Below are positions 34,048 to 42,422 of a stretch of DNA of 64,000 nucleotides, piece after piece. The stretch comes from Streptomyces deccanensis (lineage in GTDB: Bacteria; Actinomycetota; Actinomycetes; Streptomycetales; Streptomycetaceae), in the NCBI RefSeq assembly GCF_022385335.1, contig NZ_CP092431.1, positions 248,001 through 312,000 of the forward strand. The letters run 5' to 3'. Both the position numbers and the translations under genes were made by a program. Every line of letters starts with the position of its first letter. Positions within the stretch are counted from its first letter, which is position 1. A model generated the notes under the pieces. That model saw only the letters and a program-made list of their open reading frames with translations. It had not been told where the DNA came from and searched no databases.

Positions 34048-35193
34048 TCACCACTCGGTGAACGACCCGTCGGCGCCCCGCCACACGGGGTTGCGCCAGC
34101 GGTGTCCGGTCTCGGCGGCCCGGCGTACGGCCTTCTCGTCGATGTCGACGCCGAGGCCGGGGCGGGCGGAGGCGACGGCGTATCCGTCCTGGAAGCGGAA
34201 GGGTTCGGGGTCGAGCACGTAGTCCAGCAGGTCGCACCGCTGGTTGTAGTGGATGCCCATGCTCTGTTCCTGGATGAGGAAGTTCGGTACGGAGAAGGCG
34301 ATCTGGAGGCTCGCGGCCAGGGCGAGGGGGCCGAGGGGGCAGTGCGGTGCCATGGCCACGTCGTACGTCTCCGCCATGGCGGCGATGCGGCGGACCTCGG
34401 AGATGCCGCCGGCGTGCGAGAGGTCGGGCTGGGCGACGGCGATGCCGCTGGTCAGGACCTCACGGAAGTCCCAGCGGGAGTACAGGCGTTCGCCGGTCGC
34501 CAGCGGAACGCTCGTGGACTCCACCAGGCCGCGCAGGTTGCCGGAGTGTTCCGGTGCGACGGGTTCCTCGACGAACAGCGGGTGCAGTTCCTCGAGTCGG
34601 GGCAGGAGGCGGCGTGACATGGCGGTGGAGGCCCGGCCGTGGAAGTCGACGGCGATGTCGCGTTCGTCGCCCAGTACTTGGCGGACGGCCGCGACACGGG
34701 CGACGACCTCCGCGGTGCGGGCCGGGGTGTCGATCGGCGCGAGTTCGGCCGAGGCGTTCATCTTGACGGCGGTGAAGCCCGCCTTGATCTGCTCCTCGGC
34801 CAGCTCCGCGACCTCGCTGGGCCGGTCCCCGCCGATCCAGGCGTACATCCGGACGCGGTCGCGCACGGGGCCGCCGAGCAGGCGGTGCACCGGGACGCCG
34901 TAGGTCTTGCCCGCGATGTCCCACAGCGCCTGGTCGATGCCGGCCACGGCGCTGGAGAGGATGGGGCCGCCCCGGTAGAAGCCGCCCTTGGTGAGTACCT
35001 GCCAGTGGTCCTCGATGCGCAGCGGGTCCCGGCCGACGAGGTAGTCGGCCAGTTCGTGCACCGCGGCGCGTACGGTCTCGGCACGGCCCTCGATCACGGG
35101 CTCGCCCCAGCCGGTGACCCCCTCGTCGGTGGCCACGCGCAGGAACAGCCAGCGCGGGGCCACGAGGAACGTCTCAAGTCCGGTTATCTTCAA
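34048..35193 (-). CDS. dgoD: D-galactonate dehydratase
   Basis: 381 residues of the enolase superfamily, aligning over its length with remembered E. coli DgoD. Metal ligands D183, E209 and E235 and the catalytic H185 (VDFHGR) and H284 (APHCPLGP) fall in the expected places, and QEQSMGIHYN and the C-terminal WRNPVWR are family hallmarks. It dehydrates D-galactonate to 2-keto-3-deoxygalactonate. TTG start at 35193 overlaps the GntR stop (TTGA). Operon order SDR, GntR, dgoD, aldolase, kinase, lactonase gives a complete non-phosphorylating-entry galactose pathway. Confidence 0.95.
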   Translation of the reverse strand: MKITGLETFLVAPRWLFLRVATDEGVTGWGEPVIEGRAETVRAAVHELADYLVGRDPLRIEDHWQVLTKGGFYRGGPILSSAVAGIDQALWDIAGKTYGVPVHRLLGGPVRDRVRMYAWIGGDRPSEVAELAEEQIKAGFTAVKMNASAELAPIDTPARTAEVVARVAAVRQVLGDERDIAVDFHGRASTAMSRRLLPRLEELHPLFVEEPVAPEHSGNLRGLVESTSVPLATGERLYSRWDFREVLTSGIAVAQPDLSHAGGISEVRRIAAMAETYDVAMAPHCPLGPLALAASLQIAFSVPNFLIQEQSMGIHYNQRCDLLDYVLDPEPFRFQDGYAVASARPGLGVDIDEKAVRRAAETGHRWRNPVWRGADGSFTEW

Positions 35194-35936
35194 GGAGTTC
35201 CCTCGGGATGCTGGTCCGTCACGGTGTCGTCGTGGTCTTCCCGGGCCTGTACGGCGGCCAGGTCGTGCGACGCCTGGGCGAGCAGGGACGCGACGGCGGC
35301 CACCGCCGCGTCCGGGTCTCCGGCCTCGACCGCGTCGAGGAGTTCCTGGTGCACGGGGATGGAGTCGGAGAAGTGCCGGGCGCCGTGCACGATCCGGTCG
35401 CGGACGCGCAGGCCGGCTTCGATGACGACCTCCATCCGGCTGAGCAGTTCGTTGTGGGCGGCGTCCAGCAGGGCGCGGTGGAAGGCCAGGTCCGCCTCGA
35501 CCATCGCCTCCGCGTCCGTGCCGGCCGCCGCCATCGCGTCGAGCGCGTGGCGCAGCGCGTCCAGGTCGGCGGGGGTGCGGCGGGTCGCGGCGAGCCGGGC
35601 CCCGGCGGGTTCGACGATCGCGCGGACCTCGGCGAGGTCCTCCAGGAACCGGTCGGTGGGAGCACTGCTGCCCTGCCAGCGCAGCAGGTCGCTGTCGAGC
35701 AGGTTCCAGTCGGCGCGCGGTCTGATGGTCGTACCGCGTTTCTGCCTGGACTCCAGGAGGCCCTTGGCCGCCAGCACGCGCAGCGCCTCGCGCACGACGG
35801 TCTTGCTGACGCCGAGTTCGGTCTCGAACTTGGCCGGGTCCACCACGGAGCCCGGGGGGTAGTCGCCGCGGATGATGCGCCGGCCCAGCTCCTCCACGGC
35901 CTGGCCGTGCAGTCCCCTCGGGGGATGGGTCACCAC
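35190..35936 (-). CDS. GntR-family (FadR/DgoR-type) repressor
   Basis: 248 residues. N-terminal winged helix-turn-helix (KFETELGVSKTVVREALRVL) and C-terminal FCD ligand domain with the metal/ligand residues in VEADLAFHRALLDAAHN and HQELLDAVEAGD. It resembles DgoR, which is relieved by galactonate. GTGGTG gives two possible starts; GGAG lies three or six bases upstream. Embedded in the operon it would control; a shared AT-rich block at 36798-36826 and 42330-42361 is its most likely target, by inference. Confidence 0.9.
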   Translation of the reverse strand: MVTHPPRGLHGQAVEELGRRIIRGDYPPGSVVDPAKFETELGVSKTVVREALRVLAAKGLLESRQKRGTTIRPRADWNLLDSDLLRWQGSSAPTDRFLEDLAEVRAIVEPAGARLAATRRTPADLDALRHALDAMAAAGTDAEAMVEADLAFHRALLDAAHNELLSRMEVVIEAGLRVRDRIVHGARHFSDSIPVHQELLDAVEAGDPDAAVAAVASLLAQASHDLAAVQAREDHDDTVTDQHPEGTP

Positions 35937-35991
35937 GTTCTCCGTTTCCGTATCGGTCCTGCCGGTCGGCGCCCGGCGGGGTGCACGACGC

Positions 35992-36753
35992 TCACGAGGA
36001 CTCCTTCATGACGCTCCATCCTCCATCGACCACGAGGCTCGCACCGGTCACATAGGAGGCGTCCGCCGATACCAGGAAGGCGACGGCGGCCGCCACCTCC
36101 TCCGGCTGTCCGAACCGCCTGGCCGCCGTGGCCGCCACACTGCGCTGCCGGTCGGCCTCCGGGATCCCGTCCCAGGCGGCGGTGAGGATGGGTCCGGGCA
36201 GCACCGTGTTGACCCGGATGTCAGGACCGTACTCCACGGCCAACTGCCGTCCCAATGAGCACAGCGCGCCCTTGGCGGCGGCGTAGGCGGCATGGCCCGG
36301 CAGGCCGATGACCGCGTGCACCGAGGAGGTCAGGACGACGGAGCCCTTCGCCGTGCGCAGCATGGCCGCGAACGTCTTCATCGCGCGCCAGGCGGGCTTG
36401 AGCAGGACCGCCATCTGACCGTCCCACTCGGTCTCGCTCAGCTCGTGGGCGGGCTTGTTGAGCTGGGCGAAGGCGTTGCTGTGCAGCACGTCCAGCCGGC
36501 CGTGGTGCTCGTCGACGTGGCGGGCCAGGTTCTCCCAGTCGGCGGCCGAGGTCACGTCGCAGCGTACGTACTCCGCGTGTCCGCCGCCGTCCGCGATGTG
36601 CGCCGCGACCGCCTTGCCGGCCGTGTCGTCCACGTCCGTGACCACGACCAGCGCCCCTTCGGCCGCGAGTCGGTGGGCCGTGGCCGCGCCGATTCCGTGC
36701 GCCGCCCCGGTGATCACCGCCACGCGCCCCGTCATCCTGCGGCATTCCGTCAT
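35992..36753 (-). CDS. Short-chain dehydrogenase, probable galactose (aldose) 1-dehydrogenase
   Basis: 253 residues. Cofactor motif TGAAHGIGAATA, Asp for NAD preference in TDVDD, catalytic Ser in LTSSVH and Tyr-x3-Lys as YAAAK. It heads the galactonate operon, so oxidation of galactose to galactonolactone, feeding the lactonase, is the logical step; sequence alone does not prove the substrate. The NNAG motif is replaced by SNAFAQ. GTG at 36756 and ATG at 36753 are adjacent, with GGGAG six or nine bases upstream. The predicted leader is only about 15 bases. Confidence 0.85.
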   Translation of the reverse strand: MTECRRMTGRVAVITGAAHGIGAATAHRLAAEGALVVVTDVDDTAGKAVAAHIADGGGHAEYVRCDVTSAADWENLARHVDEHHGRLDVLHSNAFAQLNKPAHELSETEWDGQMAVLLKPAWRAMKTFAAMLRTAKGSVVLTSSVHAVIGLPGHAAYAAAKGALCSLGRQLAVEYGPDIRVNTVLPGPILTAAWDGIPEADRQRSVAATAARRFGQPEEVAAAVAFLVSADASYVTGASLVVDGGWSVMKESS

Positions 36754-36774
36754 CACGTGCGTCTCCCTCGCTCC

Positions 36775-36803
36775 TGTCTACGCGCCCACCATAGCTGTTT
36801 CAA
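36775..36803 (-). promoter_or_regulatory. Promoter of the galactonate operon
   Basis: On the reverse strand TTGAAA (36803-36798) and TAGACA (36780-36775) are 17 bases apart, a good vegetative-type promoter. The -35 overlaps the edge of the AT-rich operator-like block, so a bound repressor would block it. Confidence 0.6.
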
Positions 36804-36826
36804 TTAATTATGAATATATCTTGACG
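36798..36826. promoter_or_regulatory. AT-rich operator-like block, copy 1
   Basis: TCAATT followed three bases later by TATGAATATATCTTGACG (36809-36826). The second part is 15/18 identical to the reverse strand at 42347-42330. It ends in TTGACG, a possible -35 reading toward the binding-protein gene. In a genome this GC-rich, such a conserved AT block in two divergent promoters of one metabolic module is strong evidence of a regulator site. Confidence 0.65.
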
Positions 36827-36901
36827 GGGTGGTGATGCCGCTCCGAGACTGACCGGCACACCAAGGCACCTTCAGCACGAAGCCAGGAAGGACCTCCTCC
36901 C

Positions 36902-38245
36902 ATGAGCCGCACCACACCCCGCCGCAGAGGCCGGGGCGCACTCGCGACGACCCTTGTCGCCCTCTCCCTGCTCATCTCCGCGTGCAGCGGTTCGACCGAC
37001 AGCCAGGACAAGGCGCAGGCACCCGCAAAGCCCGGCGAGAAGGTCGACCTGCGCTTCTGGTCGTGGGTTCCCGGTGTCGACAAGGCCGTCGACAAGTGGA
37101 ATGCCACGCACCCGGACATCCGCGTCAAGCTGGAGAAGATCCCGGCAGGCAGCAGCGGCGGCTACGCGAAGATGCGCGCCGCCCTCAAGAGCGGCAACGC
37201 GCCCGACCTGGCGCAGGTGGAATACCAGGAGATCCCCTCGTTTTTGCTGGAGAACGGCCTGGTGAACCTGTCCGAGTACGGCGCGGACAAGAGCCGGTCG
37301 AAGTTCGTGGACTGGCAGTGGCAGCAGGGGGTCTTCGGTTCGGCCGTCTACGCGATCCCGCAGGCGTCCGGTCCGATGGGGATGTTCTACCGCTCCGACC
37401 TGTTCGAGAAGTGGGGCATCGCTCCGCCCAAGACCTGGGACGAGTACGCCCAGGCCGCGGAGAAGATCCGCAAGGCCGACCCGAAGGCCTACATCGGCAC
37501 CTTCCCTCCCGGCAACTCCGCCTGGTTCACCGCGCTCGCCTGGCAGGCCGGCGCCAAGTGGTTCGGCGTCGACGGTGACAACTGGACCGTGAACATCGAC
37601 TCCCCGGAGACCCTCAAGGTCGCCGCGTTCTGGGACGAGATGCGCACCAAGAAACTGATCAAGACCGAACCCGACTTCGCCAACGGCTGGTACAAGGACC
37701 TCCAGTCCGGTGCCATCACCTCGTGGGTCAGCGCCCAGTGGGGCGACGCCATCATCAGCGGAAACGCCCCCAAGACCGCCGGCAAGTGGGCGGTGGCGCC
37801 CATGCCGCAGTGGACGAAGGGCGCGAACGTGTCCGCGAACTGGGGTGGTTCCTCCACGGCTGTCCTCAAGGGCGCCAAGCACATCCCCGAGGCCCTGAAG
37901 TTCGCCGAGTGGCTCAACACCGACCCCGAGAGCGTCGACCTGCTGCTGCAGGGCGGCTACGGCTGGCCCGCGGGGGCCGACGCGTACAAGGGCTCCTCGC
38001 TGGACAAGCCGTCAGAGTTTTACGGGGGCCAGAAGTACAACGAGGTCTTCGCGGAGGCGGACAAGAACATCGACACCTCGTGGAAGTGGATACCGACGAT
38101 CGCCGCCACCTACCAGCACCTCAACGACGGCTTCCAGGCCGCCGTGGCGGGCAAGGGCACGTTCGTCTCCGCGGTCCAGCAGGCACAGAAGCAGACCGTC
38201 GAGGACCTGCAGAGGAAGGGTCTGAAGGTTTCCACCGGCCAGTGA
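36902..38245 (+). CDS. CUT1 ABC transporter sugar-binding lipoprotein
   Basis: 447 residues. Basic N-terminus, hydrophobic segment and lipobox ISAC with Cys at 28. The family-1 solute-binding fold follows: DLRFWSWVPGVDKAVDKW, then GNAPDLAQVEYQEIPSFLL and the ligand-cleft segment QASGPMGMFYRSDLF. It captures an oligosaccharide or glycoside outside the cell. The neighbouring GH2 enzyme and galactonate genes suggest a galactose-containing ligand. Two permease genes follow; no ATPase gene is present. Confidence 0.92.
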   Translation: MSRTTPRRRGRGALATTLVALSLLISACSGSTDSQDKAQAPAKPGEKVDLRFWSWVPGVDKAVDKWNATHPDIRVKLEKIPAGSSGGYAKMRAALKSGNAPDLAQVEYQEIPSFLLENGLVNLSEYGADKSRSKFVDWQWQQGVFGSAVYAIPQASGPMGMFYRSDLFEKWGIAPPKTWDEYAQAAEKIRKADPKAYIGTFPPGNSAWFTALAWQAGAKWFGVDGDNWTVNIDSPETLKVAAFWDEMRTKKLIKTEPDFANGWYKDLQSGAITSWVSAQWGDAIISGNAPKTAGKWAVAPMPQWTKGANVSANWGGSSTAVLKGAKHIPEALKFAEWLNTDPESVDLLLQGGYGWPAGADAYKGSSLDKPSEFYGGQKYNEVFAEADKNIDTSWKWIPTIAATYQHLNDGFQAAVAGKGTFVSAVQQAQKQTVEDLQRKGLKVSTGQ

Positions 38246-38309
38246 CCGCCTCCGGAGGGCGCGACACGGCCGTCGCCGTTCTCCCCTCCGGACTCCAGAA
38301 AGTACCTTG

Positions 38310-39221
38310 ATGCCGACCCGCACCCGAGCGCCCCGCCGCCGCAGAAATCTGGCGCCCGTCGCCTTCGTCGCGCCCTTCCTCCTGCTGTTCCTGCTGACCT
38401 TCGCCGTCCCCATCGCCTACGCCGTTCACCAGAGCGTCATGGATGTCGAGTACACCGGACCGCTGGGGCTCGGCGGCAGCCGTACCGCCTTCGTAGGGCT
38501 GAGCAACTACTCCCACGCGTTGTCCGATGACGCCTTCCTGCGCAGCGTCGGCCGCGTCCTGCTGTTCGCGGTCGTCCAGGTGCCGGTGATGGTCGCGCTC
38601 GCCGCCGGGCTCGCGCTGCTGCTGGACAGCGCCTCGGCCAGGGGCGTGCGGTTCTTCCGCGCCGCCTACTTCCTGCCCTACGGCGTTCCGGGGGTCATCG
38701 CGTCCATCCTGTGGGGCTTCCTGTACGTGCCGGGAGTCAGCCCTCTCGTGGACGGCATGCGGCACCTGGGGGTGTCGGTGGACCTGTTGGGCGGGAGCAC
38801 GGTGTTGTGGTCCATCGCGAACATCGTCGTCTGGGAGTTCGCCGGCTACAACGTGCTGGTGCTCGTCGCCCAACTGCGTACGATCCCCGCGGAGTTGTAC
38901 GAGGCCGCCCGCATCGACGGCGCCGGTGCGTGGACGACGGTCCGGTATGTGAAGCTGCCGCTGCTGCGCCCGGCACTGGTCCTCACCACGGTCTTCACCA
39001 TCATCGGCACGCTGCAACTGTTCGCGGAACCCCTGGTGCTCCGGCCCGTCTCGTCGAGCATCGACAGCGCCTACACCCCCAACCTCAGCGCCTACAACGA
39101 GGCGTTCACCAACGACAACTACCACCTCGCCGCTGCCGAGGCGGTGCTGCTCGCCCTCGCCGCGTTCGTGCTCTCCTTCGGTTTCCTGCGCCTGATCAAC
39201 AAGAGAGGTGGGGACGCGTGA
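38310..39221 (+). CDS. CUT1 ABC transporter permease (MalF-like)
   Basis: 303 residues with six membrane helices. The conserved ATPase-contact loop is EAARIDGAGAWTTVRYVKLP. The start is ATG 38310, directly after an in-frame TTG at 38307; the ribosome site is weak. Its stop overlaps the GTG start of the next permease (GTGA). Pairs with the following permease to form the channel. Confidence 0.92.
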   Translation: MPTRTRAPRRRRNLAPVAFVAPFLLLFLLTFAVPIAYAVHQSVMDVEYTGPLGLGGSRTAFVGLSNYSHALSDDAFLRSVGRVLLFAVVQVPVMVALAAGLALLLDSASARGVRFFRAAYFLPYGVPGVIASILWGFLYVPGVSPLVDGMRHLGVSVDLLGGSTVLWSIANIVVWEFAGYNVLVLVAQLRTIPAELYEAARIDGAGAWTTVRYVKLPLLRPALVLTTVFTIIGTLQLFAEPLVLRPVSSSIDSAYTPNLSAYNEAFTNDNYHLAAAEAVLLALAAFVLSFGFLRLINKRGGDA

Positions 39222-40147
39222 GTCTCCAGACACCGGCCCGCGCGGTCCGGCCGAGCGGTGTGACGCCGGCCTCCGACGACGGCACGCCACCGCGCGGCGG
39301 CATCAGCGGGGTCACCACGCGCAGTCGCATCCTGGTCACCGGCCTGCTGGTGGCGGCCGCCGGGTACTTCCTGCTCCCGGTGTACTGGCTGGTCGTGGCG
39401 TCCACCAAGTCCACCGGCGAGCTGTTCGGCAGCTTCGGGCTGTGGTTCTCCCAACCCCAGCTTCTGAGCAACCTGCACCAGGTGGTCACCTACGACGACG
39501 CGATCTACCTGCGCTGGGCCGCCAACAGCCTGCTGTACGCGGGGGTCGGCGCGGGCGTGGCGACGCTGCTGGCCGCGATGTCCGGTTACGCGCTGGCCAA
39601 GTTCTCCTTCACCGGCCGCGACACCCTCTTCAACGTCGTGCTGGGTGGCGTCCTGCTCCCCGCCACGGCGCTGGCGCTGCCCATGTACCTGCTGTTCAGC
39701 AAGGCGGGCCTCGCCAACACCTATTGGGCGGTCCTGCTGCCGAGCTTCGTCAGTCCCTTCGGCGTGTATCTCTGCCGGATCTACGCCGCGGCGTCCATAC
39801 CGGACGAGCTGCTGGAGGCGGCCCGCATCGACGGCGCGGGAGAGTTCCGCATCTTCGGGGTCGTCGCCCTGCGGATCATGACCCCCGCCCTGGTGACGAT
39901 CTTCCTCTTCCAGTTCGTGGGCATCTGGAACAACTACTTCCTGCCGCTGGTCATGCTGTCCGACTCCAAGCTGTACCCCATCACCCTCGGTCTGACGTCG
40001 TGGCAGTCCTTCGCCGACCGCCAACCGCAGCTCTACCAACTGACCGTGGGAGGCGCCTTCGTCTCCGTCGTCCCCCTGATGATCGCCATGGTGGCCCTGC
40101 AGCGCTTCTGGCGCAGCGGCCTGACCGAGGGCAGCGTGAAGGGCTGA
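39218..40147 (+). CDS. CUT1 ABC transporter permease (MalG-like)
   Basis: 309 residues, six membrane helices after a 35-residue cytoplasmic start. EAA loop: EAARIDGAGEFRIFGVVALR. The GTG start overlaps the MalF-like stop. The operon ends here with a strong terminator and no ATPase; in Streptomyces, CUT1 permeases of this kind are commonly served by the shared ATPase MsiK encoded elsewhere (family knowledge). Confidence 0.92.
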   Translation: MSLQTPARAVRPSGVTPASDDGTPPRGGISGVTTRSRILVTGLLVAAAGYFLLPVYWLVVASTKSTGELFGSFGLWFSQPQLLSNLHQVVTYDDAIYLRWAANSLLYAGVGAGVATLLAAMSGYALAKFSFTGRDTLFNVVLGGVLLPATALALPMYLLFSKAGLANTYWAVLLPSFVSPFGVYLCRIYAAASIPDELLEAARIDGAGEFRIFGVVALRIMTPALVTIFLFQFVGIWNNYFLPLVMLSDSKLYPITLGLTSWQSFADRQPQLYQLTVGGAFVSVVPLMIAMVALQRFWRSGLTEGSVKG

Positions 40148-40160
40148 CCGTTCGTACGAA

Positions 40161-40200
40161 GGCGGAGGGGGAAGGGCCGGACGGCCCTTCCCCCTCCGCC
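40161..40200. terminator. Strong bidirectional terminator
   Basis: Perfect 18-base arms at 40161-40178 and 40183-40200 with a four-base loop (GGAC), one of the longest stems in the window. It separates the permease gene from the converging GH2 gene. Confidence 0.92.
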
Positions 40201-40213
40201 GTGCCCCGTCACG

Positions 40214-42262
40214 TCATTCGCCCCTGGGGTTCACGGCCTTGCGGAACACGTCGTGGACGAGCTTGGGCCGCTCCTCGTCGAAGGTGAGCAGACCCATCAC
40301 GGAGATGCCGTTGTAGTCCTGGTTGTACCCGGCGCGCTGCTTGTAGTCCTTGAGGACCCAGTAGGTGAATCCGGCGACGAACGCGCTGCGTGCGGTCACC
40401 TGGTCCCAGTGCGCGGTGAAGCTCGCCGCCTGCCACTCCTCCGTGCCCTGCGTGGTGGCGGGGCCGTGGGTGCCGGCGACGGACCAGGTGCCGTTCTCGG
40501 TGATCAGGATGGGCTTGTCCGGGTACTTCGCGTGCACCGCGTCGAGTGTGGGGCCGAGGTCGGCGTCCTTGCCGTAGAAGTAGCCGAAGTACTCGTTGAA
40601 CCCGATCACGTCGGCGAGGGCGAAGGCGGGGTCGTTGCTGGTGTTGGAGGCCCAGGTCACGGGGCGGGCGGTGAGGTCGACCGCCTTCACGGCCGCCTTG
40701 AGGTCGGCGAGCCAGGCGCGGTAGACGGGAGCGCCGCCGGCGTCGATCTCCGACTCGTTCTGCAGCCCCCAGAGGATCACCGAGGGGTGGTTGTGCTGGT
40801 TCCACGCCATGGTCAGGGCCAGGGCGCGCGCGAGGCCGTAGCGCTCGGTCTGCAGTTTCTCCTGGGCGGTGTTGAGCCACATGGTGTCGATGTCGTCCAT
40901 CACCAGGACGCCGTGCTCGTCCGCCCAGTCGTAGACGTACGGGTGGCGGTTGTAGACGCAGTTGCGGAGGAAGTTGGCGCCTACTTTCTTGAGGTGGCCC
41001 AGTTCCCGGTCGTACTCGGCCCTCGTCATGGCCCTGCCGTGCGCGGCGGTCTCCTCGTGCCAGTTGAGGCCCTTGAGGAACAGCGGCTTGCCGTTCAGCC
41101 GCAACTGCGCGTCCGCGACGGCCAGTTCACGGACGCCGTACCGGGTGGAGAGGGTGTCCACCCGTGGGCCGGAGTGCTTCCCGGCGCTCAGGGTGGCACG
41201 GGCGGTGAGTGTGCGCGGCGCGGCCGGGCTCCAGCGCGGGGCGTGGGGTATGGGGACCGAGACGCGCACCACGCCTGCCGAACGGGCGGCGATGCGGGCG
41301 GCGACCACGGCGGGCCGGCCCCCGCTGCCCCGGCCGGGATCCAGCGTGAGGCGGCCGTCGAAGTCGACGTCGCCGTGGTTCTCGACGACCGCCCGTGCCT
41401 CGAGGCGTCCGCCCGCACCGACGACGAGCAGTTTGGCGATGGTGACCCGTGGGACCGCCTCGATCCAGGCGGACCGGGTCAGTCCCGCGTAGGGCCAGTA
41501 GTCGACGGGCTTGTACGGCAGCTCGTGGTCGTCCGTGACCGGCTGCGGCTTCGCGGCCGTGTAGTCGGTGTAGCTCGCCCGGCGGAAGACCCGGACGGCG
41601 ATCGTCTGGCGGGTCCCCGGCTTCACGGCCCCGGCCACCGGAAGCGCGAAGGGCGAGTTGGCGCCCTCGTGCTTGCCCAGATGCCTGCCGTCGAGCCAGA
41701 CCTCGGCGCTGTACCCGGCGGCGAGGAAGGCGATCCGGATGTGCCGGGCGCGCCAGGAGCCGGGGACGTCGACGGTGGTGCGGTACCAGGCGTAGCCGTC
41801 GTTGAACGCGGTGCCCACCGCGAAGGGGGCGTCCTGCGAGCCGAACCCGGGAGTGTTCAGCAGGTCCCAGGCGGCCGGGACGTCGATACGGTCCCAGGCC
41901 CTGTCGTCGTGGGACGGAGACTGCCAGCCCTCGTCGAACCCCTGGGCGGCGGGGTCGAAGCGGAAACGCCACCGCTTGTCCAGGGACAGGTAGTCGCGGG
42001 TCGGCTCATGGGTGCGCCAACCGTCGAAGGCCGGGAGCACAGAACCGTACTGGAAGACGACGTCGGTGCCGTCGACATCGCGCACATGGGTCCCGGAGGG
42101 CTCCGTCGGCGGGTGGGTGTCCAGCACCGGGCCGTCCTGGGCGGCCACGGCCGTGCCGTCTGCCGCACGCGCCGTCTCCGGCCAGGCCGGCAGGGCGACG
42201 AAGGCGGCGGCGCCGAGTGCCGTGACGACGGTGCGCCGGGACGGATGGGTGGATTCGGTCAT
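40214..42262 (-). CDS. GH2-family glycosidase (beta-galactosidase/glucuronidase type), Tat-exported
   Basis: 682 residues. The N-terminus SRRTVVTALGAAAFVALP ending in ARA is a Tat signal peptide, so the enzyme is probably secreted folded. Then come the GH2 sugar-binding jelly roll (about 90-270), an immunoglobulin-like domain and a TIM barrel. The acid/base is E503 (LQNESE) and the nucleophile E589 (ITENG). GH2 includes beta-galactosidases, glucuronidases and mannosidases; the galactonate setting favours a beta-galactosidase or galactanase-like role. Its promoter carries the second AT-rich operator block. Confidence 0.9.
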   Translation of the reverse strand: MTESTHPSRRTVVTALGAAAFVALPAWPETARAADGTAVAAQDGPVLDTHPPTEPSGTHVRDVDGTDVVFQYGSVLPAFDGWRTHEPTRDYLSLDKRWRFRFDPAAQGFDEGWQSPSHDDRAWDRIDVPAAWDLLNTPGFGSQDAPFAVGTAFNDGYAWYRTTVDVPGSWRARHIRIAFLAAGYSAEVWLDGRHLGKHEGANSPFALPVAGAVKPGTRQTIAVRVFRRASYTDYTAAKPQPVTDDHELPYKPVDYWPYAGLTRSAWIEAVPRVTIAKLLVVGAGGRLEARAVVENHGDVDFDGRLTLDPGRGSGGRPAVVAARIAARSAGVVRVSVPIPHAPRWSPAAPRTLTARATLSAGKHSGPRVDTLSTRYGVRELAVADAQLRLNGKPLFLKGLNWHEETAAHGRAMTRAEYDRELGHLKKVGANFLRNCVYNRHPYVYDWADEHGVLVMDDIDTMWLNTAQEKLQTERYGLARALALTMAWNQHNHPSVILWGLQNESEIDAGGAPVYRAWLADLKAAVKAVDLTARPVTWASNTSNDPAFALADVIGFNEYFGYFYGKDADLGPTLDAVHAKYPDKPILITENGTWSVAGTHGPATTQGTEEWQAASFTAHWDQVTARSAFVAGFTYWVLKDYKQRAGYNQDYNGISVMGLLTFDEERPKLVHDVFRKAVNPRGE

Positions 42263-42329
42263 GGCGGGCGGCTCCCTCGATGCGCATACGTGTTCGTCCG
42301 CCCCACAGCCTGGACAACCCCGCCACCCT

Positions 42330-42361
42330 CGTCAAGGATTATTCATAAATAATGAATTGAG
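42330..42361. promoter_or_regulatory. AT-rich operator-like block, copy 2
   Basis: On the reverse strand it reads TCAATT, seven bases, then TATGAATAATCCTTGACG (42347-42330), matching copy 1 at 36809-36826 in 15 of 18 bases. TTGACG faces the GH2 gene, 67 bases before its start. The inner ATTCAT/ATGAAT arms (42341-42346, 42352-42357) give it dyad symmetry. Confidence 0.65.
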
Positions 42362-42422
42362 CTAGCGTGGTGCTGTCGAACCGCCGACGGCGTCCCACCG
42401 CACACGAACGACGGGTGACCTC

